A stretch of 64,000 bases of DNA from Podarcis raffonei. Its lineage: Eukaryota; Chordata; Lepidosauria; Squamata; Lacertidae. The first letter of the stretch is position 1. Each line of letters begins with the position of its first letter. The notes beneath the pieces are model-generated. The model was not told where the DNA came from, searched no databases, and saw only the letters and a list, made by a program, of their open reading frames with translations. This document shows positions 44,131 to 55,217 of this stretch, one piece after another. The DNA lies in contig NC_070604.1 in assembly GCF_027172205.1 (NCBI RefSeq), forward strand, positions 65,365,023-65,429,022, written 5' to 3'. The translations under genes were made by a program, and so were the position numbers.

Positions 44131-47100
44131 TACCCAAAATACCACATTTCTAAGCTGTTGTACCTTATGGCTGTATTAGCAATTATGCAGTTCAGTTTTA
44201 CAAATCCTATTGCATTTTCATAAAATAAAAGTTCTTTAACATCATCATTAGCATTTCATCCTGTAGTGCTTTATACACAGGCATAACAGCAGCAGTCCTT
44301 AATCTGGTTGGAGGCACAATAAAATAGAAAGGAACCTAAAATATTGAGTGCAGAGGCGGCATTTCACAAAAGTGAGGCATGTTTTCAGAGGAGAAACACA
44401 ATACATTGCTGCCCACCTCATTTTATTGAACATTAAATATCACAGGTAAAAAACTAAGCTGGCTTTCAGTAAGCATTACGCACTGTCTGTGCTTCGCTAT
44501 GCACTTAATGTTCCTAACCTAAATGTGTTTTCCAATACTCTTCTTTAAAACCCAGCTGCTCAGCTTCTTGGAAAGAAGCAAGTTGAGGTTAGTGTGGATA
44601 GAATGTTTTCTAGACCACTCACTGTATTTTACAGGTATCTGTAGGGTAGAGCACCTTGTGTGTGACTATCATCTGTTCACAGCATGTGATAACCTAGATG
44701 ATGGGTGTTAATGTCTAGAACAGATGTTTGTTGCTTTGTGGAGGATTCCACTTAGAGCAGCTGGGTGGACTAGATTATCATTATCTCCTTTTCAGCCTTT
44801 GGGTTTTGCCTCATTTTTGCATTTTATAGGCAGTAAAGTGATGGTGGTACTTGTGTAAATGCATTGAGTTCAATAGGACCTGTAGATGCTGAAAGAAATG
44901 AAATAAAGACACCATGTTGTGTATTAGAAATTCAAACATCAGCCTTCCTGGATGGAATGGTTTTTAAAGGGCTATTGCCATGTTCCAAGCAGCAATTCTT
45001 TATCATTTTCGGATACGCTATTATTTTACTTAATAAGTTCTGGTGATGTCCATGTGAACATATTTGCAAGACTTTTTTTTTAATTTTTAAATATCAGTAT
45101 CTGCCTCTATAACAAAGGTTCAAAGTAGCTGAAAATAATCAGGTCCTGCTTTGATCCCATGTTATATTTCTAGAAGTCCAATGCTGCTAAGCTACGGTAG
45201 TGATATTAGCACAAGGAGTGGCATGCACTACTACAGCAAATAGGGTATGCAACGCTAGCTAGGGAATCTCTTCCCCAACATATCAGATGTTTTCCCTTTC
45301 AACCCTGTGATTCCAGGAGTTGCCTACAGGGGCTATGGGTCTCCAGATACCTTTGGGCTTCAATCCTCATCATCCCAGACTATTGACCATGTTGGCTGGG
45401 GTTGATGGGAATTGGAATGCAGTATTTGGAGGGCCACAGCTCCCCCATTCCAGCTCTAACATGACTAGTTCTTATTTGGCCTCTTTAGTATTATGTTTTT
45501 CATTGCTGTCCTGGTTCCTGTTTGGCTGGTTCCATAACACAGACAAGGCTATGGCACCTCATCATATTAATAAAAGCACATAAAATTGCCGGGTGCTCCT
45601 AGATTACTTTGTTTCTCTCCCTGCAGGTTCCCAATCTAATTTAAAACATAAAACAAAAAGGAAGCGGGAATAGGAGGGAGTAGATGGCTTATTGTGGCTG
45701 TAGTTTGTGAAAAGTTCCCTCCCCCCCCAAGTTAGAGGTTCAAAATGCAGCAGTGGAAGAAGGCCCTTCCTGCTATCCTCTTCAGCAACCCAGGTGCCAG
45801 TCCCATTTAAAAATAAACAAATTAGTGGCCTCTTGGTGGATGTATTTTGGCATCACTGGTTTAAGTGGTATTGGTTTGGATCATGACTGACCCTTCTACA
45901 AACTCTTTCCATCCGCAGAAAGCTTATGATACAGTGGGAGGCCATTTCTGAAGCTCCTCACATTGCTCCCAGTGTCCCCTAACCCTCCAGAGCAAACCTT
46001 TAGTGCTGGGTCCCTTCCTCTCCAGCCTCCTCTTCTGCCTCTGAGCCTGGACTACTTTCTGCCCTAGCCTCTTTCTCCTTACTAAACTCTCTTGACCTTT
46101 CAGCTTCTGACACTCCTCCCATTCTTCTCCTTTTTCTCCCTCTGACCACTCATCGTTGTCTCAACACCAGCCCCCTGGTTCTGAGCCTTCTTCCCCTGGG
46201 GGGTCCCATGGGGGTTATCCAGTTGGTGCTCCCCCCCCCACTCCTTTGCATCCAGCCAGTCCATGACATGAGTGCAGGGTGGGGAGCAAAGGTGGGCAAA
46301 ATATCCCAGAAGGAGCACGACATGTACCCCACCAGAGCTACTACCCCTCTCCTAACACCCCATACACCCCAATCACTGGGTGAACATATAAATATAGTTT
46401 AAAGTTTTGTTTTGTTTTATAAGTCAGAGCCACCCCTCCTTGTTGCCGTGAGCATTTCATAATTGCCATGGAGTGAATGTCATGGTTAATAAGAATATCA
46501 TGTTTGACTTTGGGAATTTGCTACAGAATTGTGACCAAATAGTAAAGCATTAAAATGTTGGCATTTTGCTGATGGCCAATATTCTGGAATGAACGCCAAT
46601 CACAGACCTGTTTGCTAGACCTGCATCGTGACCACAAAACTATTTTTATTCAGAAATAATGGCTTTACGTGGTTCCATAGATCTATATGTCTCTCTCACA
46701 CAAGCAGTTCTAAATAAATATCACTGGAGAAACAATACAAAATCTGTCTGGTAGCAAGAACAAATATTTATGGAATGCAGGCCACCATTGTGTTTATACT
46801 GCACTCAACTGTGACATAAAATGATATAAAACAGGAACTTTAAAAATTACATCTGGCATTTTGTTCTTTAGCGTATGATACCAAGCACCAATTATACTCC
46901 AAAGTCTTGATTTAAGGTCAGGAAGGATTTTTTTTTTTAAAAAAGAAACATTTAACCTGGCTTTTGTCAGCAGAGTTAAAATGGCTGGATACTGATGGTT
47001 TAACAAAGCAGAATAGACGAACAAACTGCTTAGAGGTTTTACATACAATTAAGTAACATACAGTTTTTTCCTTAATAAAATAAAAAATAACTAGATAGGA

Positions 47101-47224
47101 TCATTTACTGTAGACACCATATAACAGAAAGCAAGCAATATAGCTATTAAAAATGTAAGGGGAAAAGAGATGAAAATCACAACACTGATGGAAAGTTCAG
47201 TTTCAAAAGGAATTATGGTAATGC
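44131..47224 (+). other. PHACTR2 intron, little recognised
   Basis: 45275-45450 holds an old fold-back hAT-like fragment (TTGGCTGGGGTTGATGGGAA). 45900-46330 is pyrimidine-rich. No exon signature. Confidence 0.45.
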
Positions 47225-47235
47225 AAGTTCCTCCT

Positions 47236-47584
47236 AGTCAAGGGACCCCTGACCATTAGGTCCAGTTGTGACCAACTCTGGGGTTGCGGCGCTCATCTCG
47301 CTTTATTGGCCGAGGGAGCCAGCGTACAGCTTCTGGATCATGTGGCCAGCATGACTAAGCCGCTTCTGGCGAACCAGAGCAGCGCACGGAAACGCCGTTT
47401 ACCTTCCCGCCGGAGCGGTTCCTATTTATCTACTAGCACTTTGACATGCTTTCGAACTGCTAGGTTGGCAGGAGCAGGGACTGAGCAACAGGAGCTCACC
47501 CCGTCACGGGGATTTGAACCCCTGACCTTCTGATCGGCAAGTCCTAGGCTCTGCGGTTTAACTCACAGCGCCACCTGTGTCCCT
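47236..47584 (-). repeat. Sauria-type SINE, full length
   Basis: Reverse orientation: AGGGACCCCTGACCATTAGG (tail side) to CAGCGCCACCTGTGTCCC (head). Target duplication AAGTTCCTCCT (47225-47235) and AAGTTCCTGCT (47585-47595), one mismatch. It appears to have landed at the edge of a CR1 fragment. Confidence 0.9.
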
Positions 47585-47611
47585 AAGTTCCTGCTGGATG
47601 TCCTCAAATTC

Positions 47612-47702
47612 TGGAGAGCTACTGCCAGTCAGTGTAGACATTACTGAGCTCAATGGACCAATGGTCTGACTCAGTATAGGCAGCTTCCTGTGTTCCATTT
47701 AC
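47612..47702 (+). repeat. CR1 LINE 3' end fragment
   Basis: GGAGAGCTACTGCCAGTCAG, then CAATGGACCAATGGTCTGAC and CAGCTTCCTGTGTTCC are the closing landmarks of another CR1 3' subfamily. Confidence 0.75.
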
Positions 47703-48077
47703 ATTTCTTTTACATAAGCTAGTTGGTATAAATGTTGTCACTCTGGATTGCTTACCAAAACTCACCTTTAAATAATTGTATTGTTGTATATTTTGTTTTC
47801 CTTACTTTAATAAGTATACAAGAAGGAACGTTCAGGAAACCCTACTGGTAATATTCAATATTTATTTTGCTGTGTGGTGTGACATAGTCCTTATGTAATT
47901 TTTGTGTGTGTGTTCTCCAGTGTATTCCAGTGTCCTGAAAGTGACATTATGAACTCGTTTACTTGCCCCCAGTGTTATATTTTAGCATTGCTATTCTTCT
48001 TATGTAACTGTTTTATTTCTTATCACAATACAGACAAAAAATGAACCCTGTTGGTGGTACACAATAAGAACCTAATA

Positions 48078-48331
48078 CAATGGACACTTGGGTTGCGAAT
48101 GTGATCCATGCAGGATTCACATTCGCAACCCGCAGCGTTCACAACCCACAGCGACGCGTCTGCGCGGGTTGCAATTTGGCGCTTCTGTGCATGCACAAAG
48201 CATGATTTAGTGCTTCTGCACACGCGTGACTGCCGAAAACCGGAAGTAACCTGTTCCGGTACTTCCGGGTTTCGGCGGTCCGTAACCCGAAAAAACACAA
48301 TCTGAAGTGTCTGTAACCCGAGGTATGACTG
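48078..48331 (-). mobile_element. Tigger-like MITE, family B
   Basis: CAATGGACACTTGGGTTGCG at the left and CGAGGTATGACTG at the right, TA-flanked, 254 bp, opposite orientation to the copy at 25887. The CpG-rich core has CCGGAAGT facing an inverted ACTTCCGG about 17 bases away. Confidence 0.82.
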
Positions 48332-49279
48332 TACATCAAGGTATTTAATAGAAGCAGCCGCTGAACAGTCTTGGCATATTTATCAGAAATCTTTTCTAAA
48401 ATTCTCAGGTTAAGTCATTGACTAATATGATATATGCTGTTTTGACCTGCAAATAATTTTATTCATATTCAGAAGCACAAGTAATTTTTTATTTACACTT
48501 CTTTTGGAGTGTATACTCCCTGTTCCTTACACTTTTTAATTTTTTAAACATATTTTTGCTGCTATGGACATTATTATCTTATTAATAGCCAACATAATGT
48601 AAGTATGTTATAGAAAAGCATATAGTTTATATGGATGTAGGTGCCACTGTACAAGAGATTAGTAGCCTTTTTTTTTGAAAAGTAGCTTTCATAGACTTAT
48701 ACCAACTTGCCCATAATGTCTTATAAGAATTCTTTTTCCCATGCCAAACTATTTGCTGTTTGCAACCTAATCTGTTTTCATGAAAAAATGCTTCTCTAGA
48801 CCAATTAAGAGGGAGGGAGGCCTTCAAGACATACAGGACCTGCTCCTTGGACATCTAAGCTTGAAGATGAATATAATGTGAAAACAGAGCTTGTAAAGAA
48901 TTCCTAACCTGATAAAATGTGAGCCTGGCTTCCTCTTGTTTCACAACTGAAATGACAGATGTGCATACCTGCATAGTGAGTGCTGGATCAGTTACTTGAC
49001 TTGCCCTTCAGCTGATGTTTCATACACTGTCTACGTTTTTCTTTTGCTTTAAAAATAAATAAATTTATTTTTATTTATTTAAAAGATTTTAAACACTTTC
49101 ATACCAATTGAAAATTGTGGGCGTAGTTTACATATTTATCAATACAGTTGATAAATATGTCATAGAGACATATGGATGGGGTCTTTTCTCACCACCCAGT
49201 GAGGATTTGTTGGCATACGTTTGTCTCTGGAGACAATGGAGGACTGTGCCTTTGGGGGAGTGAAGTTAAACTGTTGGAA
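48332..49279 (+). other. PHACTR2 intron, no element recognised
   Basis: AT-rich; no exon or repeat identified apart from a short inverted ATAAATTTATTTT region near 49055-49080. Confidence 0.5.
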
Positions 49280-49287
49280 GGTTACAG

Positions 49288-49532
49288 CAGGGGTCAGCAA
49301 ACTTTTTCAGCAGGGGGCTGGTCCACTGTCCCTCAGACCTTGTGGGGGGCCGGACTATATTTTGGAAAGGAGAAAAAAAGAATGAATTCCTATGCCGCAC
49401 AAATAACCCAGGGATGCATTTTAAATGAAAGGACACATTCTACTCATGGAAAAACACGCTGATTCCCGGACCGTCTGTGGGCTGGATTTAGAGGCCAGAT
49501 CCGCCTCCTGGGCCTTAGTTTGCCTACCCATG
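49288..49532 (+). mobile_element. hAT-like MITE with perfect 8-bp target duplication
   Basis: CAGGGGTCAGCAAACTTTTT at the left and TTAGTTTGCCTACCCATG at the right form terminal inverted repeats. The exact duplication GGTTACAG lies at 49280-49287 and 49533-49540. 245 bp, non-coding, Charlie-like ends. Confidence 0.88.
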
Positions 49533-50281
49533 GGTTACAGCTTCTGCTATTGCTGTAGAGACAGAGACAGGAGAGACATGTTTGTTGCAGCTGGGGCAGA
49601 TGAAGGCATCAGGCTGTGATGCTACAGCTGCATCATGGTGTTTCTTTTTTCCAAGGAAACTGAAACCCCTGGAGTCTCTTGCCACTTGGGAGACTGGGGT
49701 GCATGCAACCATATTTTTTGTGAATGACTGAGCAGATTGGAGGTGGGAGGCTCTGGCCAGGTGATGGCCTGCTACTCTGCTTGGCAGCTCAGTGTGAAAC
49801 AGTTTTCGCCCCCTGGGAGAAAAGAACATGGAAATGAGTGCTTAACTTGCGCTTTATTCTGTTAGATTTCCAGAAGTGGTTTTACGTCATGTGAAATAAC
49901 ATTTATATTAAATAACCCCTTTTAAATAGCTGGTGAAACTTATTTTGTTTACTTTCCATATTTTAACCAAGAAGAAAATGAGCATAATTTTAAAGGACAG
50001 AGGCACTTGTTCTTAATATAAACGTTCTTTTTATTAAGCGGAGAAAATCTATGGCTACACTCTTTATCCACTTAGCTGGGAATAAGACTCATTGAAGTCA
50101 TTTGTATATAATCCGCGGTATATATCCTGTTACAACCTGTACTGGAAACAATTTGCACTGGGAACTATGAAAAGATGCTTCCTTTGTTCCCAAGACACCT
50201 GACCACCAGACAATAGGAAATGAAGCACAGAACAAAGTTATGCAAGATACAGAAGTAATTATTTGCCACTAGATTAAGGTA

Positions 50282-50450
50282 CAGTGGTGTAGCGTGGGGA
50301 GTGCAGGGGGGGCCGGCTGCACCGGGCGCAACACCTGGGGGTTAGGGTTAGGGGGTGCAAATCCACGGGTTAGGGGGCGCAAATCCATGGGTTAGGGGGC
50401 GCAAATTACTTGCCTTGCCCCGGGTGCTGACAACCCACGCTACGCCACTG
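50282..50450. mobile_element. hAT-like MITE with internal TTAGGG-bearing tandem repeat
   Basis: CAGTGGTGTAGCGTGGG and CCCACGCTACGCCACTG are the inverted termini. The perfect 8-bp duplication TTAAGGTA lies at 50274-50281 and 50451-50458. The core has about three tandem units of 21-22 bp built on GGGTTAGGGGGCGCAAAT. Confidence 0.88.
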
Positions 50451-51129
50451 TTAAGGTACAAAATCCAATTCAAAGTTACAATCGGATTTTTCTAGAGAGG
50501 GTATGAAACAGCTTATGGAATTAATTTTAGATTTTGCCTGCTGTCCAGCACCAGATTAGCAAAGCAGGTGCGGAAATGTGTAAGATGCATTTTCCTGAGC
50601 AATGCAGTTTGAACTTTTGTATGCAAGGAAGTGTTGTGACTCACCAAGTGAAGACATGAGTACCCGTTCTCTCTCTCTTTTTTAAATCCTAATGCTGGAA
50701 TCCCTTTGTGTTTCAGTCCCATATCAGTTCCCTACAGGAGCTGATGCATGGTGCAGTTCAGGTCCCAGACACTTGCTCAGATTTTTACCCATTATTCGAA
50801 AGCGCAATGCTTTATTGACGGAACTGTAAATTAGTCCAAAGGTCTAAAAACACTTTTTTTGTGGCACTGCAAATCCTTTAGTATTTAAGGCCCAAAGGAC
50901 TCTTTCCTTTTGCTGCAAGAGGCTAGGATATCTACCTCTCTAGAGGAAATTATCTAACCTATAGCAGCAGTTAGCGCCAGCAGAAGCGCATGAAAGCGGC
51001 CCTCTAAGGTCGGGAAACTGAGCAGGGATAAGCCCCTTTGGGGAAAACAAGACCTTTTTGCAAACTTAAATGCCACGACTAAGTACTTTCCTTTTTTTGT
51101 CAGCCGAGCCCTATAGGGTCGTTTAACAC

Positions 51130-51665
51130 CGAGTTCTTTGTGCGAGCAGCTTAAAGCCACACACTGCAACTGTTGTGGCGCCGAATGATCTCGGCGAGGG
51201 AGCCTGGCGTGGCTGTACCAGCTCGGGGCTCGCTCCCTTTGGCCCGAGTTAATCTGCATAGAGGAATGACAGGCATTCGGCTGAGCTGGGCGGCAGCAGC
51301 AACAGGCGGAGGGAGGAGCCGGAGGAGGGCTTAGCAACTCGCGCGCAAGGGGAGGCAGCAGAAGTTGCAAGGAGGAGGCTGCTAATTGCAGCGAGCCAGC
51401 GAGCGAGCGCCGGGAGAAGGTGCCATGAGCCCTCGGGAGCTTCCGTGGGAGAGGAGACCTTACCGAAGGACCGAGAGGGCGGCCTGATTGTAGGACCCCC
51501 GCCCTCTGCCAGGACCAAGACATGGGCCAGACGTCAGTCTCCACTCTCTCCGAGCACGCAAGCGGTGAGTGCAGCGGGGGAAGCGGCGCGCACGCAGGCA
51601 GGACGACTCTCCCTCCCCACCCCGCAAGATTGATCGTGTTTCCTTCGCAGCCGGGAGAGAGTCTA
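51130..51665 (+). promoter_or_regulatory. CpG-rich promoter region of the third PHACTR2 start
   Basis: Strong GC and CpG rise with several GC-box-like and GCGAGCGAGC stretches ahead of the ATG at 51522, and no TATA box. Likely a CpG-island promoter; 5' UTR extent unknown. Confidence 0.6.
51522..51564 (+). CDS. PHACTR2: PHACTR2 alternative first coding exon C (MGQTSVSTLS start)
   Basis: Encodes MGQTSVSTLSEHAS plus one base, then the donor GCG|GTGAGT. Human PHACTR2 has an isoform beginning MGQTSVSTLSPQPGS followed by VDGLDK; the first ten residues are identical. MGQT at the start fits an N-myristoylation consensus (Gly2, Thr/Ser nearby), which I infer but cannot show. Start context is good (G at -3, G at +4). 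Phase 1 matches the starts at 13167 and 38137. PHACTR2 binds actin and protein phosphatase 1 and acts at the cytoskeleton; its RPEL repeats and PP1-binding end lie in later exons beyond 64 kb. This is the best-supported PHACTR2 exon here. Confidence 0.9.
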
Positions 51666-51823
51666 CACCAGCATTAATGTCAACCAAGTGTTGCTTTCAG
51701 ATGCTGCTGCGCGAGAAGCAGACATTCCCAAGTGTACTATACAGGTTTCCTTATCCGAGGAAAAGTAGAATACGGCCTCTTTGGGGGGCGGGGGTCTAGC
51801 AAGAGTTTCTCTTAAAGGAGCAG

Positions 51824-51878
<55 letters not shown>

Positions 51879-51880
51879 TC
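51824..51880 (+). repeat. (TTTC)n microsatellite
   Basis: About 14 clean TTTC units, some 260 bases after the donor of PHACTR2 exon C: a long polypyrimidine tract on the sense strand. Confidence 0.97.
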
Positions 51881-53196
51881 CCTGCTCCTCCCCTTGAAAG
51901 GAACGGCTTGGCTTGGCTTCATGTCATTTTGTATTGCCTCTTTTAATAATAATAATAAAAGTAATAAAAAATTAAAAAACAACAACTTTTGGGGAGGGTT
52001 AAAGCTTTCCGTGAAACGCATAGTTCTGATTCTTTCGATTCCTGATTTTAAAAACAACAAGAAGTAAGAAAACAACTGCTTTTTGTTGCTGAGATTCGCA
52101 GCACGTAGGTCATAACAGTCTACGCCCAGCTTCTCCTTTTACAAGCTTTATTTTGTTACCACAAGCGTGGTTTCCTATCATGCGTTTGCACTGTTAGTCT
52201 AGGCTCGGTGGCTACACATCTGCTTTTTTGCACATTCCTGTCCCCTTCCCTTTTGCACTGTTGTATTTCTAGTTCTGAAAAATTAGAAATAAAGCTAACA
52301 TAGTTTCAGAGAAGGGGTATGTGTATGTGTTAAAATGTCAACAGTGTGTTGATTTTTTAAAAAAGCCTTAACAATGGTAATCTATGTAATATTTTGTTTT
52401 AACCCCCCCCCCAAAAATTCAGACGTTGGAGCTGATATTCTAATAAGAAAATGGGGAAACAGGGATCATTAACTTTTATTTAATATATGTTGAGAATATT
52501 CAAGTTATTCAAGGCATATTTATTTAAAGGCTGTACTTGATTTAAATTGCTGTTCAGTAATCTGAAATACTGTTCCGTATCTGAAATTTTGAAATGTCAG
52601 CACACAAAAGAGTTCCATTAATTTAACAATGTATCAGCTAGTGCCTGCTAAGATAAAAGAAGATTGCACATACAACCTAAATTGTTACCACAAATGTTTA
52701 AAATGTCTTTTAAAATTGCAGTGCCATATAAGAACTACCCCAGTTGTTTAAATTTGAATCTGTGTGCGCTCATCTTACTGCTTTCCATAGAATACAAATG
52801 CAGCCACAATCCAGATACTGCATGATTCAGAGCCGCTAAACACTTCGCATATTACTATTAATGTAGGTACACTGATTTTTGAACAACGTGCACATAAAGT
52901 TTGGATGGCATGTCTGCATTTTGTGTGTGTACTGCATATGGGATTTCCCATCTCTCTTGCATACTGTCCCTGCATTGGCCCTAATTCATTCATATGTGTG
53001 GCAGAGATGTGGAAGAACAAGAAGTGTAGGATGCTTGTGTTTCCTGTTTCTCCCTTGACATCACCCTGTCAGGTGTGAGTGATGAAATCTTGAATGATGT
53101 ATGTAAATCAGCCCAACTCGTCATGCGTGGTGTGAGTCCTTAAAACAGTAGACTCCTGACTCATATGGCAGTTAAGAACACTTTGCCACTTGGCAT
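51881..53196 (+). other. PHACTR2 intron, no element recognised
   Basis: AT-rich, with short A/T and C runs; no exon or repeat I can name. Confidence 0.5.
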
Positions 53197-53199
53197 GGA

Positions 53200-53339
53200 G
53201 CAGCTTTTCTCAACCTATGGGTCCCCAGATGTTGTTGGACTACAACTCCCATCACCCCTAGCTAGCAAGGCCAGAGCTCAGGGATGATGGGAGTTGTAGT
53301 CCAACAACATCTGGGGACCCACAGGTTGAGAACTGCTGG
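53200..53339. mobile_element. Fold-back hAT-like MITE
   Basis: CTCAACCTATGGGTCCCCAG at the left is mirrored by GGGGACCCACAGGTTGAGA at the right; inner arms GGACTACAACTCCCATCA and GATGGGAGTTGTAGTCC also pair. Nearly the whole 140 bp folds into a hairpin. The target duplication is unclear. Confidence 0.75.
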
Positions 53340-53943
53340 ATTAGAGGAAGGGAGGCTGCTATTGAAAAGGAATGCCAAAAGCACTGTTGGGTAGACATCA
53401 AAGGAGAGTTCTATTGGGGCCACAGAGACCTAGAATCTCTAAATATTTTCCTTCTCTGATGGCAGCTTTGTGGTTACTGTGTATTGCTCATCATTGTACA
53501 GCACCCAACTGTTTTAGATGCTTTATAAACAATATTATCTAACATGTGTTCCTCTAGTGGCCAGTTTAAATGCAGATACCCCTCCTTCTGTACTTCTTGA
53601 ATAGGGGAGCAGTAAGGAGCATGGTGTCAAGAAGATTTATCTATTAAAAAAATTACAGAAAGCTTTTCAATCAAACAGTTTATACCAACAAACCATTAAT
53701 ATAATTTTAAACCTTCCCCCCACCTTGATTTGCAAATCCACATTTCCTGGAAGAACTAGGATAAGGCAGGGTGTGTCAGAGGAAGGAGTCCAGATACACT
53801 TCCTTAGTTAGAATTCTTCCAGGGAAGCTGAGAGGAGGGGGGAAACCAGAATGTCTGTGGGGGCAATTCTTCTCCCTTGCACAGCCAGTCTCCCACTCTA
53901 GTTCAACATACACTTAGGAAAAGGAGGGACAGATGGAGAGAGT

Positions 53944-53962
53944 TTCTCTCTCTCTCTCTCTC
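53944..53962 (+). repeat. (TC)n microsatellite
   Basis: About nine TC units, just before the CR1 fragment at 53975. Confidence 0.9.
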
Positions 53963-53974
53963 GTAACACTACAA

Positions 53975-54340
53975 CACACGGACATCCAACAAAGCTGAAT
54001 GTTGGAAGATGCAGAACAGACAAAAGAAAGTGCTTTTTCACACAGCACATTGTTGAACTGTGGGATTTGCTAACAACAGAGGCAGTTCTGCCCAACAACT
54101 TGGGTGGCTTTGAAAGAGGATTAGACAAATTCGTGGAGGAAAAGGCTCTCAATGGTGCCTCTACCTTCACTGTCAGAGGCCAGTGTGCCTCTGAATACTA
54201 GTGGCTGGGAACAGTAGGAGAGAAGGATGCTGTTATGCTCAGGTCTTGCAGGCTTCCCATAGGCATCTGGCTGGCCAATGTGAGAACAGGATGCTGGTCT
54301 AGGTGGGCCACTGGCTTGAACCGGCAGGCTGTTCTTATGG
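53975..54340 (+). repeat. CR1 LINE 3' end
   Basis: GTTGAACTGTGGGATTTGCT, GGTGGCTTTGAAAGAGGATT and CAATGTGAGAACAGGATGCT mark a CR1 3' UTR, running to GGCTGTTCTTATG. Same subfamily as 43812-44130 but the other orientation. Confidence 0.85.
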
Positions 54341-54857
54341 GCAAGCTGTTGGCAGCTGCAGACCAGACAACTCTCTCAAGAAGCCATAGTCAACATGTGA
54401 GCTCCCAGTTACCAATCTGATCTACCACCTTTGCCTTTAATCTTGCTTAGATGTAACCTACTTGACAGCTGAGGACATTGGCCCTCATCTAAGTAAGATA
54501 GGCCTAGATTTTCAACATAAAAGAAGACAAATCCTACAGTGTGTCCTACTTGCTCACCTGATAAAGTTTTTTGTGACATACATCTGTTTGTCTAACAGGT
54601 GTGTTTCAGATGCTTTGTCTAAATCATAAAATCTGTAACATTTTATACATGTCAGTGCGATGAGTGGTCCTTGGATAGACCGTTTGAGTGTGGTATTTCA
54701 GCTAATCAAAATTTTAAGCTTTTGAGAACTGCTGGATTTGAGATGGCTAAAGGGAAACCACTACAAGGGTGATGTCTGTTTTTAGAATGAAATATCCATA
54801 CTGTGTTCAGATATCTGGAGATAGCAAAGCAAAAGGAGCTGTGTAAGTGGGCACAAA

Positions 54858-55217
54858 GGGGACGTGGGTGGCACTGTGGTCTAAACCACAGAGCCTAGGG
54901 CTTGCCGATCAGAAGGTCAGCGGTTCGAATCCCCGCGACGGGGTGAGCTCCCGTTGCTCGGTTCCTGCTCCTGCCAACCTAGCATTCGAAAGCACGTCAA
55001 AGTGCAAGTAGATAAATAGGTACCACTCCAGCGGGAAGGTAAACGGCGTTTCTGTGTGCTGCTCTGGTTCACCAGAAGCGGCTTAGTCATGCTGGCCACA
55101 TGACCCAGAAGCTGTCTGTGGACAAACGCCGGCTCCCTCAGTCTATAGAGTTAGATGAGCATGAAACCCCAGAGTCGTCCGTGACTGGACCTAATGGTCA
55201 GGGGTACCTTTACCTTT
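54858..55217 (+). repeat. Sauria-type SINE, full length
   Basis: GGGGACGTGGGTGGCACTGT head, GGTTCGAATCC B box and a CCTTTACCTTT tail. Flanks AAGTGGGCACAAA (54845-54857) and AAGTGGACACATA (from 55218) form an imperfect target duplication. Confidence 0.9.

Noticed and set aside
50340-50400. Interstitial telomere from a chromosome fusion
   Set aside because: The TTAGGG motifs are few, imperfect and wholly inside a MITE with its own target duplication.
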